A stretch of DNA of 64,000 nucleotides from contig BRXU01000022.1 of NCBI GenBank assembly GCA_030267565.1, positions 1,756,001 through 1,820,000 on the forward strand, in the 5' to 3' direction. Below the pieces are notes generated by a model that was not told where the DNA came from, did no database searches, and worked only from the letters and a program-made list of their open reading frames with translations. A program made the translations under genes and the position numbers. Source of the DNA: Pleodorina starrii. Lineage: Eukaryota; Chlorophyta; Chlorophyceae; Chlamydomonadales; Volvocaceae. Below are positions 1-12,256 of this stretch, one piece after another; positions within the stretch are counted from its first letter, which is position 1, and every line of letters starts with the position of its first letter.

Positions 1-373
1 GGGGCGGGGCGGGCCAGCGGAGGCGCGGGGTCATGGATGCCAGCGTGTTATACCGTAGATGAGCGGCAGCGACGCTGGTCTGTTAGTAGGCTTTACGGGC
101 AGGTCGGAGATGTAAGCAGCGGGCGAAGCCGACCGTTGGATTGGTCAGGAGCGAGCCGGCACCGCTGGTTCGATTGGTGAAGAACCATACGGTGCGGTGT
201 GTGCAGCAGCTGACTGCATGGCTGTGTACCGTGTCCCGCCTCCCGCGTGAAACCCTTTCGCACCGCCTTCCATACCTAAACGGCGCCCGCCGTTGACGTG
301 CCCAGCGCGACCCCGCCCAACCCGCCCAATCCCCATCTCCGGCCGTCCAGCCCAGCCCCGTCCCCGCACCTAC
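1..373 (-). other. Intron at the left edge, within the villin-like gene
   Basis: Begins with the donor GTAGGTG at 373 on the minus strand. No gelsolin-type coding sequence was found between here and the window edge, so the next exon is taken to lie outside. If this donor is not used, translation would stop at a TAG overlapping the donor and give a protein of only four repeats. Confidence 0.5.
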
Positions 374-3300
374 TTGAACAGCCGCACAAAGTGCCCCGGC
401 TCCAGCCCCTGCTCCACGCGCACCAGCGTGGACCTGCCCGAGTAGCGGCTCCTGTGCAGGTCAGCCGCCATGACAGCGGCGGCGCCCTGCTCCAGGTTGC
501 CGCAGCGGCGGCCCTGCCACACGTACACGGCGTAGCGCAGGTCGGTCGTGTCTGCATGCGGAGGGGGAGTCGGGGCCAGCGGCCAAAGCACATGAGCTTG
601 AGGCAAAGGCAGGGCGATTGGGCGGGCCCCACACGACAACGAGGCCGAATGGCTGAAGGGTACATACGTTCAGGTCCGGTACCTCAACAGTAGCTGACGC
701 ACACGGCCGGGCCCTTACCCCGGCTGGTCGAGTACGAATGCAGTACGATGTACGATGCACCGTCGTAGAAGTGGCCCATCTCCTGCCGGGGCAGCTCCAG
801 AGAAGAGGCCCCGATCATGGCCCACACCTGCGGGGGGGAGCAACGCGGCCAAGAAGCCTGGGTGTTTGCAATCAGCGCTGCCCAAGGCGGTGTTGCCATC
901 ACGCCCGTGCTGTATCTCCCGCAAACTCAGATGTTTCAAGGGAGGCGGGTTGGGTTGCTTTCACGCAGGGTCGAGCCGCGGAAAACAGGAAAATGCTGAT
1001 GCCAGATACGCAGAACGGCAGCGGAACGTGGTGGCGCACTGCAACCCTCCCGGAACTGGGCCGACATCAAAACCAGTTGGTGCCTCACCCAACGATCAGC
1101 GAGCACGACGAAGCGCAAAGCATCCCATGGGACATCCGAGCAGGTGCCGCTGATTGTGACCCCCAGGCTCGCAACTGCCTGGCCCCTCGCACCTGTATTT
1201 TGCTGGACGTGAGATTGCCATACGCCGCCTCAAGCGTGGCGGCCTGGCCGCGGACAGCTGGCTCAGCCGCTTCGGCCGCCGCCACCAGCGCAACCATCGC
1301 CGCGGCCGCCTCCTCTGCGTTGTACGGCTGCTCATCTACAGCCGCGGGTAGAAACGTGCGAGTTGGCGTTTGAGGCTTGAGGCGCGGGTTGCATTAGCAT
1401 GCTGTGCGCCGACCTCCCGGGATGGTCCTCACACGCAATGGTCCTCACCGGCGCTCCAAGTTGACGGCTGATACCCTACTCTGCGCCCGCACCTGCTCGT
1501 TCTGTGAAGGGCGCAGCGCAAAGCAAGGCCCCAGAACCTCTTTCTTGGAACGGCACCTTCGACCGCGCATTCTACACGGGCGGCGGTCTTTGCCAATCCC
1601 TGAAGCTGCAGCGCCGTGTCCGAACCGCCTCCCCCCGCTGCGCCTCCGCATCCCTCCCGGGCTGCCCTTCGCCGCGGCCACCACTCTGTGGTGCAGCTGC
1701 CTCAGGTAGCACAGGCAGGCGACCTCACCCGTTCCCTTGCCGGGCCCCGGAATGACGTTTCCGAAGGAGTCCCTCCCCGGCGTGCCCACCGTGCTGCTGC
1801 TGCGGCCGTCACTTCCCCAGTCCGCAAAGTAGGTCGCGAACAGCCCCGGCTCGAAGCGCGCCTTGACGGCCTTGACCAGGCTGCCAGCGGGGAGACCCTG
1901 GCTGGAGGCGAAGCGGCCGCCCACCTGGCGAGAATGCAGGGCGCCGGGGAGAAGAGGTAAGAATGGAGTGGCGGTAAAGTAGGACAGGACATTGGTTTCA
2001 AGAGGCCCTGAAGCGATGAGGGTTATGAGGGTGAGCAGTGGAGGAATCTCGTGGAGGAAGCTCGAGGAAGGTTCAGCGGGTTTCATGGCCCCAACTCGTC
2101 ACCCCACCTCCCGTAAGTCCTCGCACCTGCAACGGCGGTGCTGCTTTCTTACTGTCACTGCTGTTTTGCCCGGTCCACACCCAGATGCAGCCCGCCGCCA
2201 GCAGCACGAACTGGCCCGCGGGATCCAGCAGCGACTGGCTCAGCGGGCAGCCGTCCGCGGAGAGCCGCTCAAAGCTGCTGCCGCCGTCCACCACCTGCCG
2301 GGATGATCAAGTGGGCCCAACGCCCCAACCTGAGCTCCACGGGGTACCACGGAGAGTGCAACATGGACTGACGCCGCAGGACGTGCAAGAGCAGGACGCA
2401 CATGCTTTGGCGCCTGAGACCGCGCGCTAATGCGGCGGCGTAAGCAGGACCAGGAAATAAGCGGCGACCGACGGCCAGCCTGCGGACGCGCGCACGCACA
2501 CACGTGCAGACGGCGGCCTTCTCGGGCGTGAGGCCACGTTGGGGGTCTGTTCTGCCCCACCATCCCAGGCTGCCCACAGGCTGTTACACAGCCCTGCGCC
2601 CGCACCCCCGGCGCCCGCGTCCCAGTCCTGCCCGGCCGCGACGCATCTGCACATAGTTTTGCACCATGAGGGATAGGGTCGTGATTGCCTAAGCGAAGTT
2701 GACGGGAGGAGTGGGTCCCACCTTGAACAGCTGCGGCTGCTGCATCAGCGCCGGCTTGGGCGGGTCTGCCTCCAGCTCCCGGATCTCCTCCGGCTTGGGC
2801 GGCTGTGCGCAGCCCAGGCGGCTGAAGAACGCCGCCGCCTCGCCGCTCACGTCGTCGCCGTCATCCAGAACGGACAGCTGCGTTGGCAAGGGATTTGCGC
2901 GGAGAAGTGGCCGAGCGGCCGATGCGAGATGTTGGGAATACAGGTTGTCAGAGTGGGCATGACGGTGGGCGCGTGTTACAAAGGTATGCGTCGACAGACG
3001 GGGCATTGCCACTGAGCCTATAACAAGGGATGTCGGTAGGCGGGTGATTCGTCAGCAGTGGCCTCGGGAGTTTAGCCCGGCGGCCAGGGACAGGGACGAG
3101 ACAGGCGGAAAGGGACTAAAAGACCTCGGAGCCCAGCGACGCCGCAGCCGCCCTCCTAGGCCCGCACCTTGATCCCAGTGCCCTCCTTGAACGCGTTCCC
3201 CGCCTCGATGGCCCGCGTCTTTTCCCGTACGTTGGCCGCGGCGCCGTGCCACACCCACAGCAGGCGTGCGCCCACGTCCTCCAGCAGAAAGCAATCGCCG

Positions 3301-5029
3301 TGGTTGAGGGAGGCCAGACAGCAAGGCACCTCGAACACCTGAAGGTGGAAGAGGAGGGGACAGGGGGACTGGGACTAAAAAGGATCCACCAATGCGGCGG
3401 CGCAAGAGCACAGCCCAGCTGTAGACCGAGCGCTTGGCGGGCAATGTGTAACAAAGTATTCTGCAGAACCAATACGTGCTGGGTCAGAGGCGCGACACGC
3501 AGTGGATGATGCGGATGCTGATAAGGTGGCACGTGCAGCGCTGCATTTGCTGTTGGGCGTGGCGTTGTGGCCCCTTGTTGGGGCCTTTGAAGGAACACAA
3601 CTTAATTGCGCTGGCAGCCGCGTCGCTGTGCCGCGTTGCTGTGCCGCGTTACTGTGCCTGTACGCTCCGCTTCACTCCAGTCTGTCTCTGATCCCCCGAG
3701 ATTCCAATGCCAGCCGCCGGCACTACGTCCCTCGCGCAGCGATGATCACACGAGACCTATGAACGACAACTCGGAGCCCACAGCCGTTGCCGTATGCAAG
3801 ACATTTTAAACCTGTCGTCCAACGCGACATGTGGCAAATCGGGCTCTTCTCCGTTCCTAGATGCTCGACCCTCGCCACCACCGTTGGCCCCAAACCTGCA
3901 AAGTGAGCCATGTCGAGCTGGGGCTTCCAAGCGCGTGCCCTCTCCCACAAATATCCACCCACCTGCACGCAGGTCCTGTTGGGCGACTTGATCTGATACA
4001 AGCGCACCGGCCCCGAACCCTTGGCCTTGGACGTGTCCCTGAACCCGCTGGCAAAACCTCCCGACATGTACTTGAGGCGCGGGAAGAGGCGCAGGAACTC
4101 GGCCGACTCGGAGCCCTGGGGAGCCGTGGAGCGGGGACGGGGGTGGATGGAATAAACAATCAGGTGGCAGCACGGTCAGCCCAAGGTACAACCCCGAAGA
4201 AGCTCAACCCTTAAGAAACTCTGTCCCGTTCCATGACAGCGTCAGCCGTGGGGCTGAGTCGCCAGCTTGCCGCGCACTGCCCACCTGCGGCTGGCGGAAC
4301 TGCACGGGCCCGCCTCCCAGCGAGTCATCCAGCTGAGCAGCAAACATGGCCACACTGCCCGCCTCATCCTGTGGGGCGGGGACGGCCCGGGTGCCACGAG
4401 GCAACGCGGGCCAGCAAGGATATGTACGGCAGGAAATTTTCGGCAAGTTTGCTTGGGCTGCCCGAGGGCGGTACGGTGACCAGTCAGCATTGCTATAGGT
4501 GTTTCGGGACATTAAATGGACGGGCACCCCTTTGAAATGGGGAATAGCTTCGCCCACCCAAGAGGCGCTGATCGACAATCACCAGCTTGGGGTTGCCACG
4601 CCGAACAGCTCCGAAACCCAAGAAATGCACTAGGGTCCCGCAATAACTCACCGCTGTCGTGTCCTTGCCCAGCCAAAAATGTATATGGTGTCGAATAGTT
4701 CCTTCGGCCTTGAATGAATCCAAAACAAGGTAGCAGTCGCCTGCCCGTTACAGGGAGGTTAGCCGCCCCCCGGGGGTAGGGGGAGCAACAGAGATCAGAT
4801 ACTGCCAAAATAGTAACTATCAAAGTGAATAACCGGACCAAATTACGGAGTCTTCTTAGACCGTTCACAGCTGCAGGCTGTGTGCGCAACAAGACGATCT
4901 CGGACTCGACAACCCACCGCTGAAGAACTGCCCGTGGCTTTGCTTTGGCTCGTCGAGCAGACTGAAGTCTTTTACGCGCCATATGCGAACGCCGACATCC
5001 TTGCCTGCTCCAGCGAAAGGGTCAGTCAT
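374..5029 (-). CDS. Villin/gelsolin-family actin-binding protein, 3' part beyond window
   Basis: Predicted actin-filament bundling, capping or severing protein of the cytoplasm. Eleven exons join in phase: 5029-4918, 4740-4652, 4368-4285, 4115-3963, 3338-3168, 2877-2722, 2294-2127, 1924-1729, 1314-1193, 827-719 and 551-374. The joined protein reads through gelsolin repeats G1 to G4. Landmarks are IWRVKDFSLL at the start of G1, HIHFWLGKDTT followed by DEAGSVAMFAAQLDDSLGG, the villin-like KYMSGGFASGF, SLNHGDCFLLED in G2, WVWTGQ in G3, and VWAMIGASSLELPRQEMGHF opening G4. The last visible donor (GTAGGTG after 374) implies that G5, G6 and any headpiece lie left of the window. An in-frame ATG at 5059 would add ten residues. 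Exon 9 (1314-1193) encodes an Ala/Glu-rich linker not typical of plant villins. The fold assignment is firm; whether it is villin or a shorter fragmin/severin-like form cannot be settled here. Confidence 0.88.
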
Positions 5030-5059
5030 CCCTGTCCGCGATTCCGTGACAAGATTCAA

Positions 5060-8000
5060 AATGTGTAATGCACGCGCTTGTTTACTGCACAGGTTCGGAA
5101 GTATGTTTTATTGACGGATAAAACAACAGCTCCAGTTCTTCAAAGGTCTGCAGCAATGGGCGTCGGAAATAGTTTGGTAGTCTTGTGATAAATCAACTCT
5201 ACAGATGTGCCTAGTTATTGGGAAATGTTCTATGCACTCATCATAACCTACGTGCGCAGCAGGATGTGCACAGCGGACGAACATCGTGGACCCGGCGACT
5301 GTTGCCGTACCAAGCGGTGTGCGGGTCCGCATGTCGGGTCTGATGTGTTCTCCTAAGGCGGGGTTCACATTTGAGGCAGAAATTGGTGATGCCATAATTC
5401 TATGTGGCAGAAAGTATTAAAAGACTCAGTACGACAGCGATTTTCTGGCACGTTTATTTTCAAGCACACGCGTGGATGAAAATAGAGAAAATGAGTCAAA
5501 AAGTCAAAAAAGCCTAGGATTTCGCATAAACCTGAGGCAAAAACTCCACGGCAATGTGAACGCATTTTGATTTTTGGACTCATTTCAGGAACGTTGTCAC
5601 ACTTTGCTACAAATTATATCACTTGTCTAGCCTACAAACCTTCAGCGCTTTGCCTCCGTCAAGTATGACGAGTTTTATCACTACCGTTGAGTGCCGTTAG
5701 CGTGCCGTTGGCCAACCGTGGCCCTTCGACGAGCGTCTCACCCGCTGTCTGTTGCTGTGGCGCCTACTTGGATAAGACACTGACCACTTTGAGGAGTTAT
5801 GTCCTCAAGCTTCGCAGTGGCTGTTGCATTTAACGTATGGGGCGGGTGCTCCGTTCCATCGACGCCGCCGCGACGTTTGGCGCCACACCGGCACCTCGAT
5901 CCTGCGTTCCTGGAGGTGTGGCAATGGCCGCCCCGTTGAGGCCTATGCCTGCGCCAGCCCCCTCCTCAACACCGCTGCTGTCTCAATGCCGTGCAAAAAC
6001 GCCGCCCTTGCGGGCCCGAAATTCGGTGCGGCCGCAGCTTAAAGCAGTTCCAGGAGAGCGCCTTCCCGGCACTTTGACCCACTGGCCTCACATCGCCGCA
6101 GGGGGTCCAGCCAGAGCTGCGGACGCAGGCCCTGAGCCAGATAGACCGGTGCAATGATAGATTGGCACAGTCCCGGAAGCCTCACCTCGCCGCTGAATAC
6201 CAGCGGAGTCCGGGGTATGGTTCTATGGTAGTATGATGTGCGCCGCACGAGCACCTTTTGTGTTCGCGGCGGCGGACCTGTGCACCTGTCATAAACGTCC
6301 GGCCGGTATCCTGTCGACCTGCCTAACGCTGCCATGCGACCTGCCTAACGCTGCCTAACGCTGTCTAATGCTGCCCATCCGTGCCGACCGCCGAGGCCGT
6401 TGGCTGGGCGATAAGGAGACGACTGGAGACGCAGACGACTACTGGACCCCCCCTTAGACCGTGCCGTGCATTGCGCATGATGGCATTCGCTGCGGCGGGC
6501 TTGATCGACCGTGGTCGTTGGGGTCAACGCGGTACCGGTGTGGTACCGGTGCGGTACCGGTGCGGTACCGGTGCGGTACCGGTGCGGTACCGGTGCGGTA
6601 CCGGTGCGGCACCGGTGCGGTACCGGTGCTCGTGGCCCGGCGACAGGTGTCGGCACAGGAGGGGCGGCCGGGCGTGGATCTGCACTCTGGCTGCAGTCAG
6701 GCGGTTGGACGGACGTCCGATATGGGTAGGCCTATCGGCGGGTGTTTGGCTACCAGTTCGTACCCCTTCCGGGGTTTCTACCACACCTGCCACATCCCAG
6801 GCCGTCAATGACTGCGCACGTGCGTCATGTGCTTCGTGTGTGGGACTAGGCTTTGCGTGCCGTTGGTGGAGGGTTTGGTGGCGTATGCGCCCTAGCTGCG
6901 GCACCAACGAGGGAAGAGCCGCTTGGCCACGGACCCAGCAATCCAAACCTACCTATCCGGCGCCACGACGTGGCTATCGTTGAAGTTTATGTAGTGCTGC
7001 CCTGTAGTCTGAGTCTTTGTGTTTGTGTGGTGTTTGTGAGGCCCACAGCAATCCAACGGAAAGCGGTTCACTTGATGATGCCTCGTTCGGGAAAGGGGAG
7101 TCGCAACTGGATGGCTGGGGCCAGCACGCCGTATGACGGTGTGTGCTGTGCGGCACGGAACGTAATAAGGGCACCGGGGCATTTCTGCAGCCCTTTCTTT
7201 CCCTTGGTTTTACATGCATGCAGCAGGCAATGTCGCTGCCAGCGCCCCGGCGGACCGTGGCGCCTGCCGTCACATGTTATGACCGCCCCTTCGTTCATTA
7301 TGCATGTCTAGGACATCAGGGTGCGCGCAGTCGGTCGCAATTGCATGTCGCTCCCATCGTTCCCACCAGCTGGGCCCGGGACACGCCGCGGCGGCCCTGC
7401 CCCTCGGCAACTGCTCGACGCCTCCGTAACCGGCCACCAGAACAAGCGCGCGCGCACACAAGCGGACACACGAAGCCCCGCCTGCTCCCAAGTACAGTTC
7501 AATCACCAGAGATGTCTGCCAAACAATGTCACAATGCAACCTATTGGCCTATTGGAGCCCCCACACCTGCCAAACTCGGCGGGTGGAAGCCACCCGGGCA
7601 GGGACCGACATCTTGCAGCCGTACAAACATTACTTTATTACCGTACATACATGCGCGTGTACGTACGACGGGCACACCTCTCAGCTATGGAAGACGCTGT
7701 GCCGTCAATTTGGAAAAGCACGTGACGCGTCCCCCAAAGGTATGTCCGCCAAACAGCGTCCAACCAGCGACACAAAACGGTCTGTATTAATGGTCCCGCG
7801 CGCATCCAAGGAAGCAATTAATAAATACACGGGACGGGAACAGTAGCCGGGTTGCGTCAGTCAGTCCTATACAGGCAATCGCGCGCACTGTTAATAATCT
7901 ACGAACCTATCCGCGGCTGCTCCTCCTGCCTAGCCGGAAGTTATGAACACAGCGCAATTCACCAGCGCATTATTTGCTTGCTATCTGCGCCCTCTTCGCG

Positions 8001-8134
8001 TCCGTCCGGAACGTGCAGCGCGCGCCTATTATTATGGTCACCGGGCTAGGTTGCTACGACTACTGCCATATCGCAGGCATCTGCTTTCCCCCCTCGCTAA
8101 GTGGTCCTGGCTGGTTGGTGATCACGCCCTATCA
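5060..8134. other. Gene-poor stretch between villin-like gene and an unknown gene
   Basis: Upstream of the villin-like gene; it should hold that promoter and the 3' UTR of the gene ending at 8135. About 5100-5650 is clearly more AT-rich than its surroundings and contains one unassigned minus-strand open frame (5395-5108, 95 codons) with no recognisable domain and no confirming splice structure. TTACA at 7210 could be a minus-strand TGTAA polyadenylation signal for the 8135 gene, but the 3' UTR would be long. Apart from the tandem array at 6531, nothing else is supported. Confidence 0.4.
6531..6629. repeat. 11-bp minisatellite, unit GGTACCGGTGC
   Basis: Nine consecutive 11-bp units with a few substitutions (one T for C near 6541, one A/C change near 6610). 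Each unit contains the overlapping palindromes GGTACC and ACCGGT. Because 11 is not a multiple of three, all frames read the same low-complexity peptide, which explains the spurious open frames here. Confidence 0.9.
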
Positions 8135-9914
8135 TCACTTGCGACCGCCCGCCGCCGCCTTGCAGCGCTGCGCCTCCACCCAGGCCCGCACCTCCCAGGC
8201 CAGCGTCATCAGCCCCACCAGCCCGCTCTGCTTCCCTGAGCCCATGCGCTGCAGTGCGGCCGCCAGCTCCTCCGGAAACGTGTGCCTCAGCATCTGCAGC
8301 TCCTCCCCGGACAGGTGCGCAGCATTGGCCAGCAGCTGGAAGAACTCCGCGGGCACCTGGTCACGAGTCACACGGCCGGCAGCCCACTCCTTGACGGCGA
8401 ACAGAATGCCCTCCACATCGTCAATTTGGAAGCCCAGGGGCCAGGAGGAACCAGAGGGGGAGGCGGGGCCGGTGGCCAAGTCGTCCTCACCCACTGGCTC
8501 AACAGCAGCGGCAGCGGTGCCGATTGGGACGGCGCTGGACGTATCCTCCTCCACTGCCTGGTCCTTCTCGCCGGCCTCCCTGCCTAGCCTCCCCGCAACG
8601 ATCAACCGCAACGTGACCTCCACCTCGACCTCCACCGTCACCTCTCCGTCATCCTCGCCTTCGTCCATCTCCTCCACATGGATGGGGTACGACGCCGGCT
8701 TGTCGCGGGGGCCGCCGGTGAGCGCGTTGTGTTGGGCGACCTGTGCACAAGACACGAGATAGGAGTGAGTGAGACCGCGTGTCAGCTCGCTGGCCAAGTG
8801 CACGGGGGGCGCATACACATGACAATCACGGCCTCCCGACGGAAAGCTACCGTTGTACGCCTGGAGTTGCCGTGTGCGTGGCGTGCAGTCAGTGCGTGTA
8901 TGGTTGCTGACGGTTGCAGAGTTGAGAGGTACATATATACGGGCTGCATCCACCAAGGATCGAACCCTTGGGGCTCCCTACGTACTGTAGCAAGGTCCGT
9001 TCGCGCATCACGCAACCGATAGCAGTCATCAGATACTGGCCTCACCTGCCGCATCCAAACCGTCGGGAAGGTCCTGTCTGCAGTGGCAGCGGTAGCTCCC
9101 GCCCGCTGCAGGCCGACTCCGGCGGCAACGTCGACACTGGTGTCGTCGCCAGGTTGCGCGTGAGGCGCGGCGCGATCTGTTTGAACAGCGGCGAATAAGG
9201 GAGGGGGTATAAGATGGAGTTGTCTTGCGGTGTATCATGGGATTGTGGGGCTGGGGCTGCATGCCGCTGGTTAAGCCGTGACTGCCGTCGCGCCATGCCG
9301 CATCGCGTCGGCGAAAGGCAATGGCCATAGGAAGACGCATTGCGTGCGTCAAGGACGCCTAAAAACGTTCCGTTTTATTCGTTGTGCACTCAAAGCTGCA
9401 GTGCCTTGCCCCGCGTAGGCCCGAGCGAAATGTCCGTCGCATCCCACACGCCAATGCCACTTGCGATTTTGGCGCTGCACCTCGATGTATGAAAGGCTCT
9501 TAATATTGTGCATTGTCATCTCGCAATAGCGAGCGGCGGGGCGCTCTTCCAAACGTATGCCCTGATAAATAAAACTTCGCCGGCCACGTCGTTGCGCCGG
9601 ACTGCATATATATTGGATGAAGCTTGATATGTCATGATTGGTTAAGGACGCATAAGCAATGACTGCAGCTTGTGGCGTCACAGGCTTGCCGTCCATGTGA
9701 CAAAAAAATGCACTTTCGCGAGGATGGACAATACTACAACAACGATGGCAAACATCACTTGTCGTCTAATACATTCCGAATGTACATGTGCGCGCCTTTG
9801 GGAATGGATTACTGAAGCATCGCTACAGCATGAGAACATCGGTGACAAGGACTCACCGGCAGCACCGCCGCGCACGCCCTCCTTCATGCTGGTGAAGCCG
9901 TGATGAAGATCCAT
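8135..9914 (-). CDS. Protein of unknown function, three exons, about 264 residues
   Basis: Exons 9914-9857, 9176-9046 and 8740-8135 join in phase: ATG to a GTGAGTCC donor, AAACAG acceptor to GTGAGGCC donor, CACAG acceptor to TGA. The product starts MDLHHGFTSMKEGVRGGAA, has no obvious signal or membrane segment, passes through an acidic patch (EEMDEGEDDGE) and a Val/Glu-alternating strand-like segment (VTVEVEVEVTLRLIV). It ends in a helical C-terminal region of about 90 residues containing FQLLANAAHLSGEELQMLR. I recognise no family. The large second intron-like gap (9177-9856) removes an internal unassigned open frame. A LINE fragment lies directly upstream. Confidence 0.6.
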
Positions 9915-9984
9915 GGCAGGTGTAGACCGGCAGGATGCAGGTGTCCGCCGCCTTAGTTGACGAGAGCGAGCTCGATAGTTGTTG

Positions 9985-10547
9985 AAGACAAAGGCCGGCT
10001 TGGTCTCTGTTTGGTCTTTGTCTCAGTGCCTTGTTACGAAAGCAGCAGTGTTGTGTGAGGAACACTTCACTTGAGGACCGAGTTGTGCCCCGCCCTCCCT
10101 CTAAGTTTAGGCAAGGCGAACTGCCGTACATTGCCGTCTGTGACGGTTTTCATTCTAATGGTGCCGTCGAGGACGAGAAGCACTTCCTGTTGGAGTGTTC
10201 TGCTCTCGTGTCAGCGCGGCAGAAGCTTTGGGACCTGGGCGTACCGGAGGGAGCGAGTGTTTGCGACGTCATGCAAATAGACGATCAGCGCGGTCTTGCA
10301 AAGGTTGTTTATGACATGTTTTGCTTTCGGCGCGAGCGCATCGCCGTGTAGAGTCGATGGAGACTCCTTCTCAGGTCATGCTGTGCTTTTGTGACGTATC
10401 TGTCTTATGTTGTCTTTATGCCCTTTCTGATACGGTTGATTTTTCCTTACTTTTTGTTCCTTTTGCTTGACTGAGGCGGTTCATGAGCCTTCGGGTTCGT
10501 TTGAACCGTACGAGCTCACTGAAGCTTGTAACATCATCATCATCTAA
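9985..10547 (+). mobile_element. 5'-truncated non-LTR retrotransposon (LINE) fragment
   Basis: A frame ending at 10351 encodes about 110 residues resembling the C-terminal end of L1-like LINE reverse-transcriptase ORFs, with the recurrent pattern C-x(n)-VEDEKHFLLEC followed by a Leu/Arg-rich stretch. About 180 bases of 3' UTR follow, ending in a short ATC repeat (AACATCATCATCATC, to 10547), as expected of LINEs that end in a microsatellite tail. No reverse-transcriptase core is present. The 5' limit is approximate and I did not find a convincing target-site duplication. Confidence 0.6.
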
Positions 10548-12255
10548 TGGCCCAGCTCCGAACCCGCTTTACTCATGCTGGATGAAATGTTTTCTCTGCA
10601 GCTGGCTGAACCCGGCATCTTCTTGTTTACCGTGTGGCAAAAGCTGAATTGCGTTACAAATTTTAAAAAATGTATGACATCCAGGCTTTCGGAGGGCAGC
10701 CGTTTGGCATGCACGCATTTCCTGGTTGCTGCTTAGGAGGTGTAGGTACTGAAAGGAGTGAACAGGGCCTCGAGACCGCTGTCCTAGTGCTACCAGGTCA
10801 TTCTACTTCACTCTCACACTGCAGATGAAACTCCGTATTAGGACCACTTAGTGCAGATAATATAGGTTTAAAATACGTGGCTGCCAAGCGCGTGTAGGGC
10901 TGGGCGAAGCGTGGCGCGGAGGCTGTCGGCAGGCTCCATCGCCGTCCTTCTCGTGCGCGCAAGGAGCGCAGCAAGGGGCTCAGAGGAGTCGGTGGTGCCT
11001 TCATCGATTGTGTGGTTTTGTAACTACTGGAATGCCTTGCCGGCTTTCTGGGCATGTTGCTGGTCGCAAGCCGGGCCACCCTCACCTTCGTACTGAAAGT
11101 TGCGTTCTCACTTGCGCGTCATGCTCACGGGTGAGCCTTGCTGTGTGTGGGAGGGGCGTTGCTCCGATTCCATGATACCTAGCGTCCAATACCCTGCACC
11201 TGGCGGCGGCCTTGCATGGAGGTGGGCAGAAAGAGCGTCTGCTCGCTCAAGCCCGTCAATGACATGTCACCCCCGGCCGCCGTCGCCGTCGCCGTTGGTT
11301 AGAAGGGTTACCACCGCCCACCAGCCACCAACTCCCAACCCGCCAAGTGTCTGGTGCCAGTGCGAGACGTGAGGCTGGCCATTCAAACCGTGCTCTGGGC
11401 AGAGAGCTTCAGCGGCAGCCATGCGGGTGAGTTAAGGTGAGGGCCCGGTGGGCTGGGGCGCTGCTGGCGAGGGCCTTTGCACGCGTCGCGCAGCAGTAGC
11501 CCCCTTCCTCGGCGACGGTTCGCGTTGGCAGGTTGGCGCACCCGGTTGTGTATCTGGGTGGGTGTCGGGCGATAGTTGGATAGCCACAGGGAGTTGGGAC
11601 CACTTCCCTGAGCTAGACCGCTCGAGTCCCCGCTCTGGAGCACCCTGGATGGCATTGGTCATCCGTGTACATCGCTGCTGTGTGGCCACTTCGCCCCTTC
11701 TTCTCTGCTCCATCTGCGCGGGTGCCTTCACAGGCTGATCCGCGCTCCAGCCAGCGAAGGACAGTCCAAGCCCGTCCATGTGTCCAAACGCCTGATGAGC
11801 ATGTGGGAAGCGCAGCCATGCTCGGCTTCAGCAAATGGCCATGTGCGGTAGTGGCTCGGCTGCGGCAGACTGTGAGCGCCGCCGCCGTGTGCCGTTTCAG
11901 GACGGCGCCGGATGTAGCTGCTGGGGGCCTCAGTGGGCGCACACCGTGCATGGCCTGGTGCATGCGTGTGGCTGCGCCAGCCCACGGCGGGGAATCGCTG
12001 AAGGGTGACGCTGGCGAGCTGGCGGACCTGCCTCACCCGAGCGGGCACACACACTGCGCTCGGTTCGTTACCGGTAGTGGTAGTCACCGGAACAGGAAGT
12101 CCAAAGTGGCTCTCTAGGTCCTGACCGCCGGCGATTGATCCTGCCTGGTGCCCAATCCTCGCGCCAAGCTCCGTTGGCTGCCTCCTGCGATGTGGCATTC
12201 GAATGTCGCCAATAGGTCAGTTGGGGATGCGGGCGGGAGGCGTGTTGGAGCACAG
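10548..12255. other. Unresolved region, possibly 5' exons of the following gene
   Basis: No recognisable domain. A plus-strand open frame from an ATG at 11818 begins MLGFSKWPCAVVARLRQTVS, which looks like an organelle-targeting peptide, and stays open to 12117. Good-looking splice sites occur nearby (acceptor TTCACAG at 11733, acceptor TTTCAG at about 11919, donor-like GTAGTGG at 11847 and 12080). Their phases do not connect cleanly to the exon at 12256, so I leave them out of a gene model. 10550-11400 holds nothing I can support. Confidence 0.3.
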
Positions 12256-12256
12256 G

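Noticed and set aside
6531..6629. CRISPR-like array
   Set aside because: Pure 11-bp tandem units without spacers, in a eukaryotic nuclear genome.
7143..7790. 215-codon plus-strand open frame
   Set aside because: Composition is not protein-like, no domain or splice context, and it crosses the likely 3' UTR of a minus-strand gene.
8940..9010. Possible tRNA or tRNA-derived element (T-arm-like CCAAGGGTTCGATCCTTGG, minus strand)
   Set aside because: The T-stem and loop look right, but no matching acceptor stem, D-arm or anticodon arm could be placed upstream; it lies in an intron and is probably chance.
9349..9696. 115-codon minus-strand frame as an exon
   Set aside because: Falls inside the intron that links two exons with matching phases and strong splice sites; no homology.
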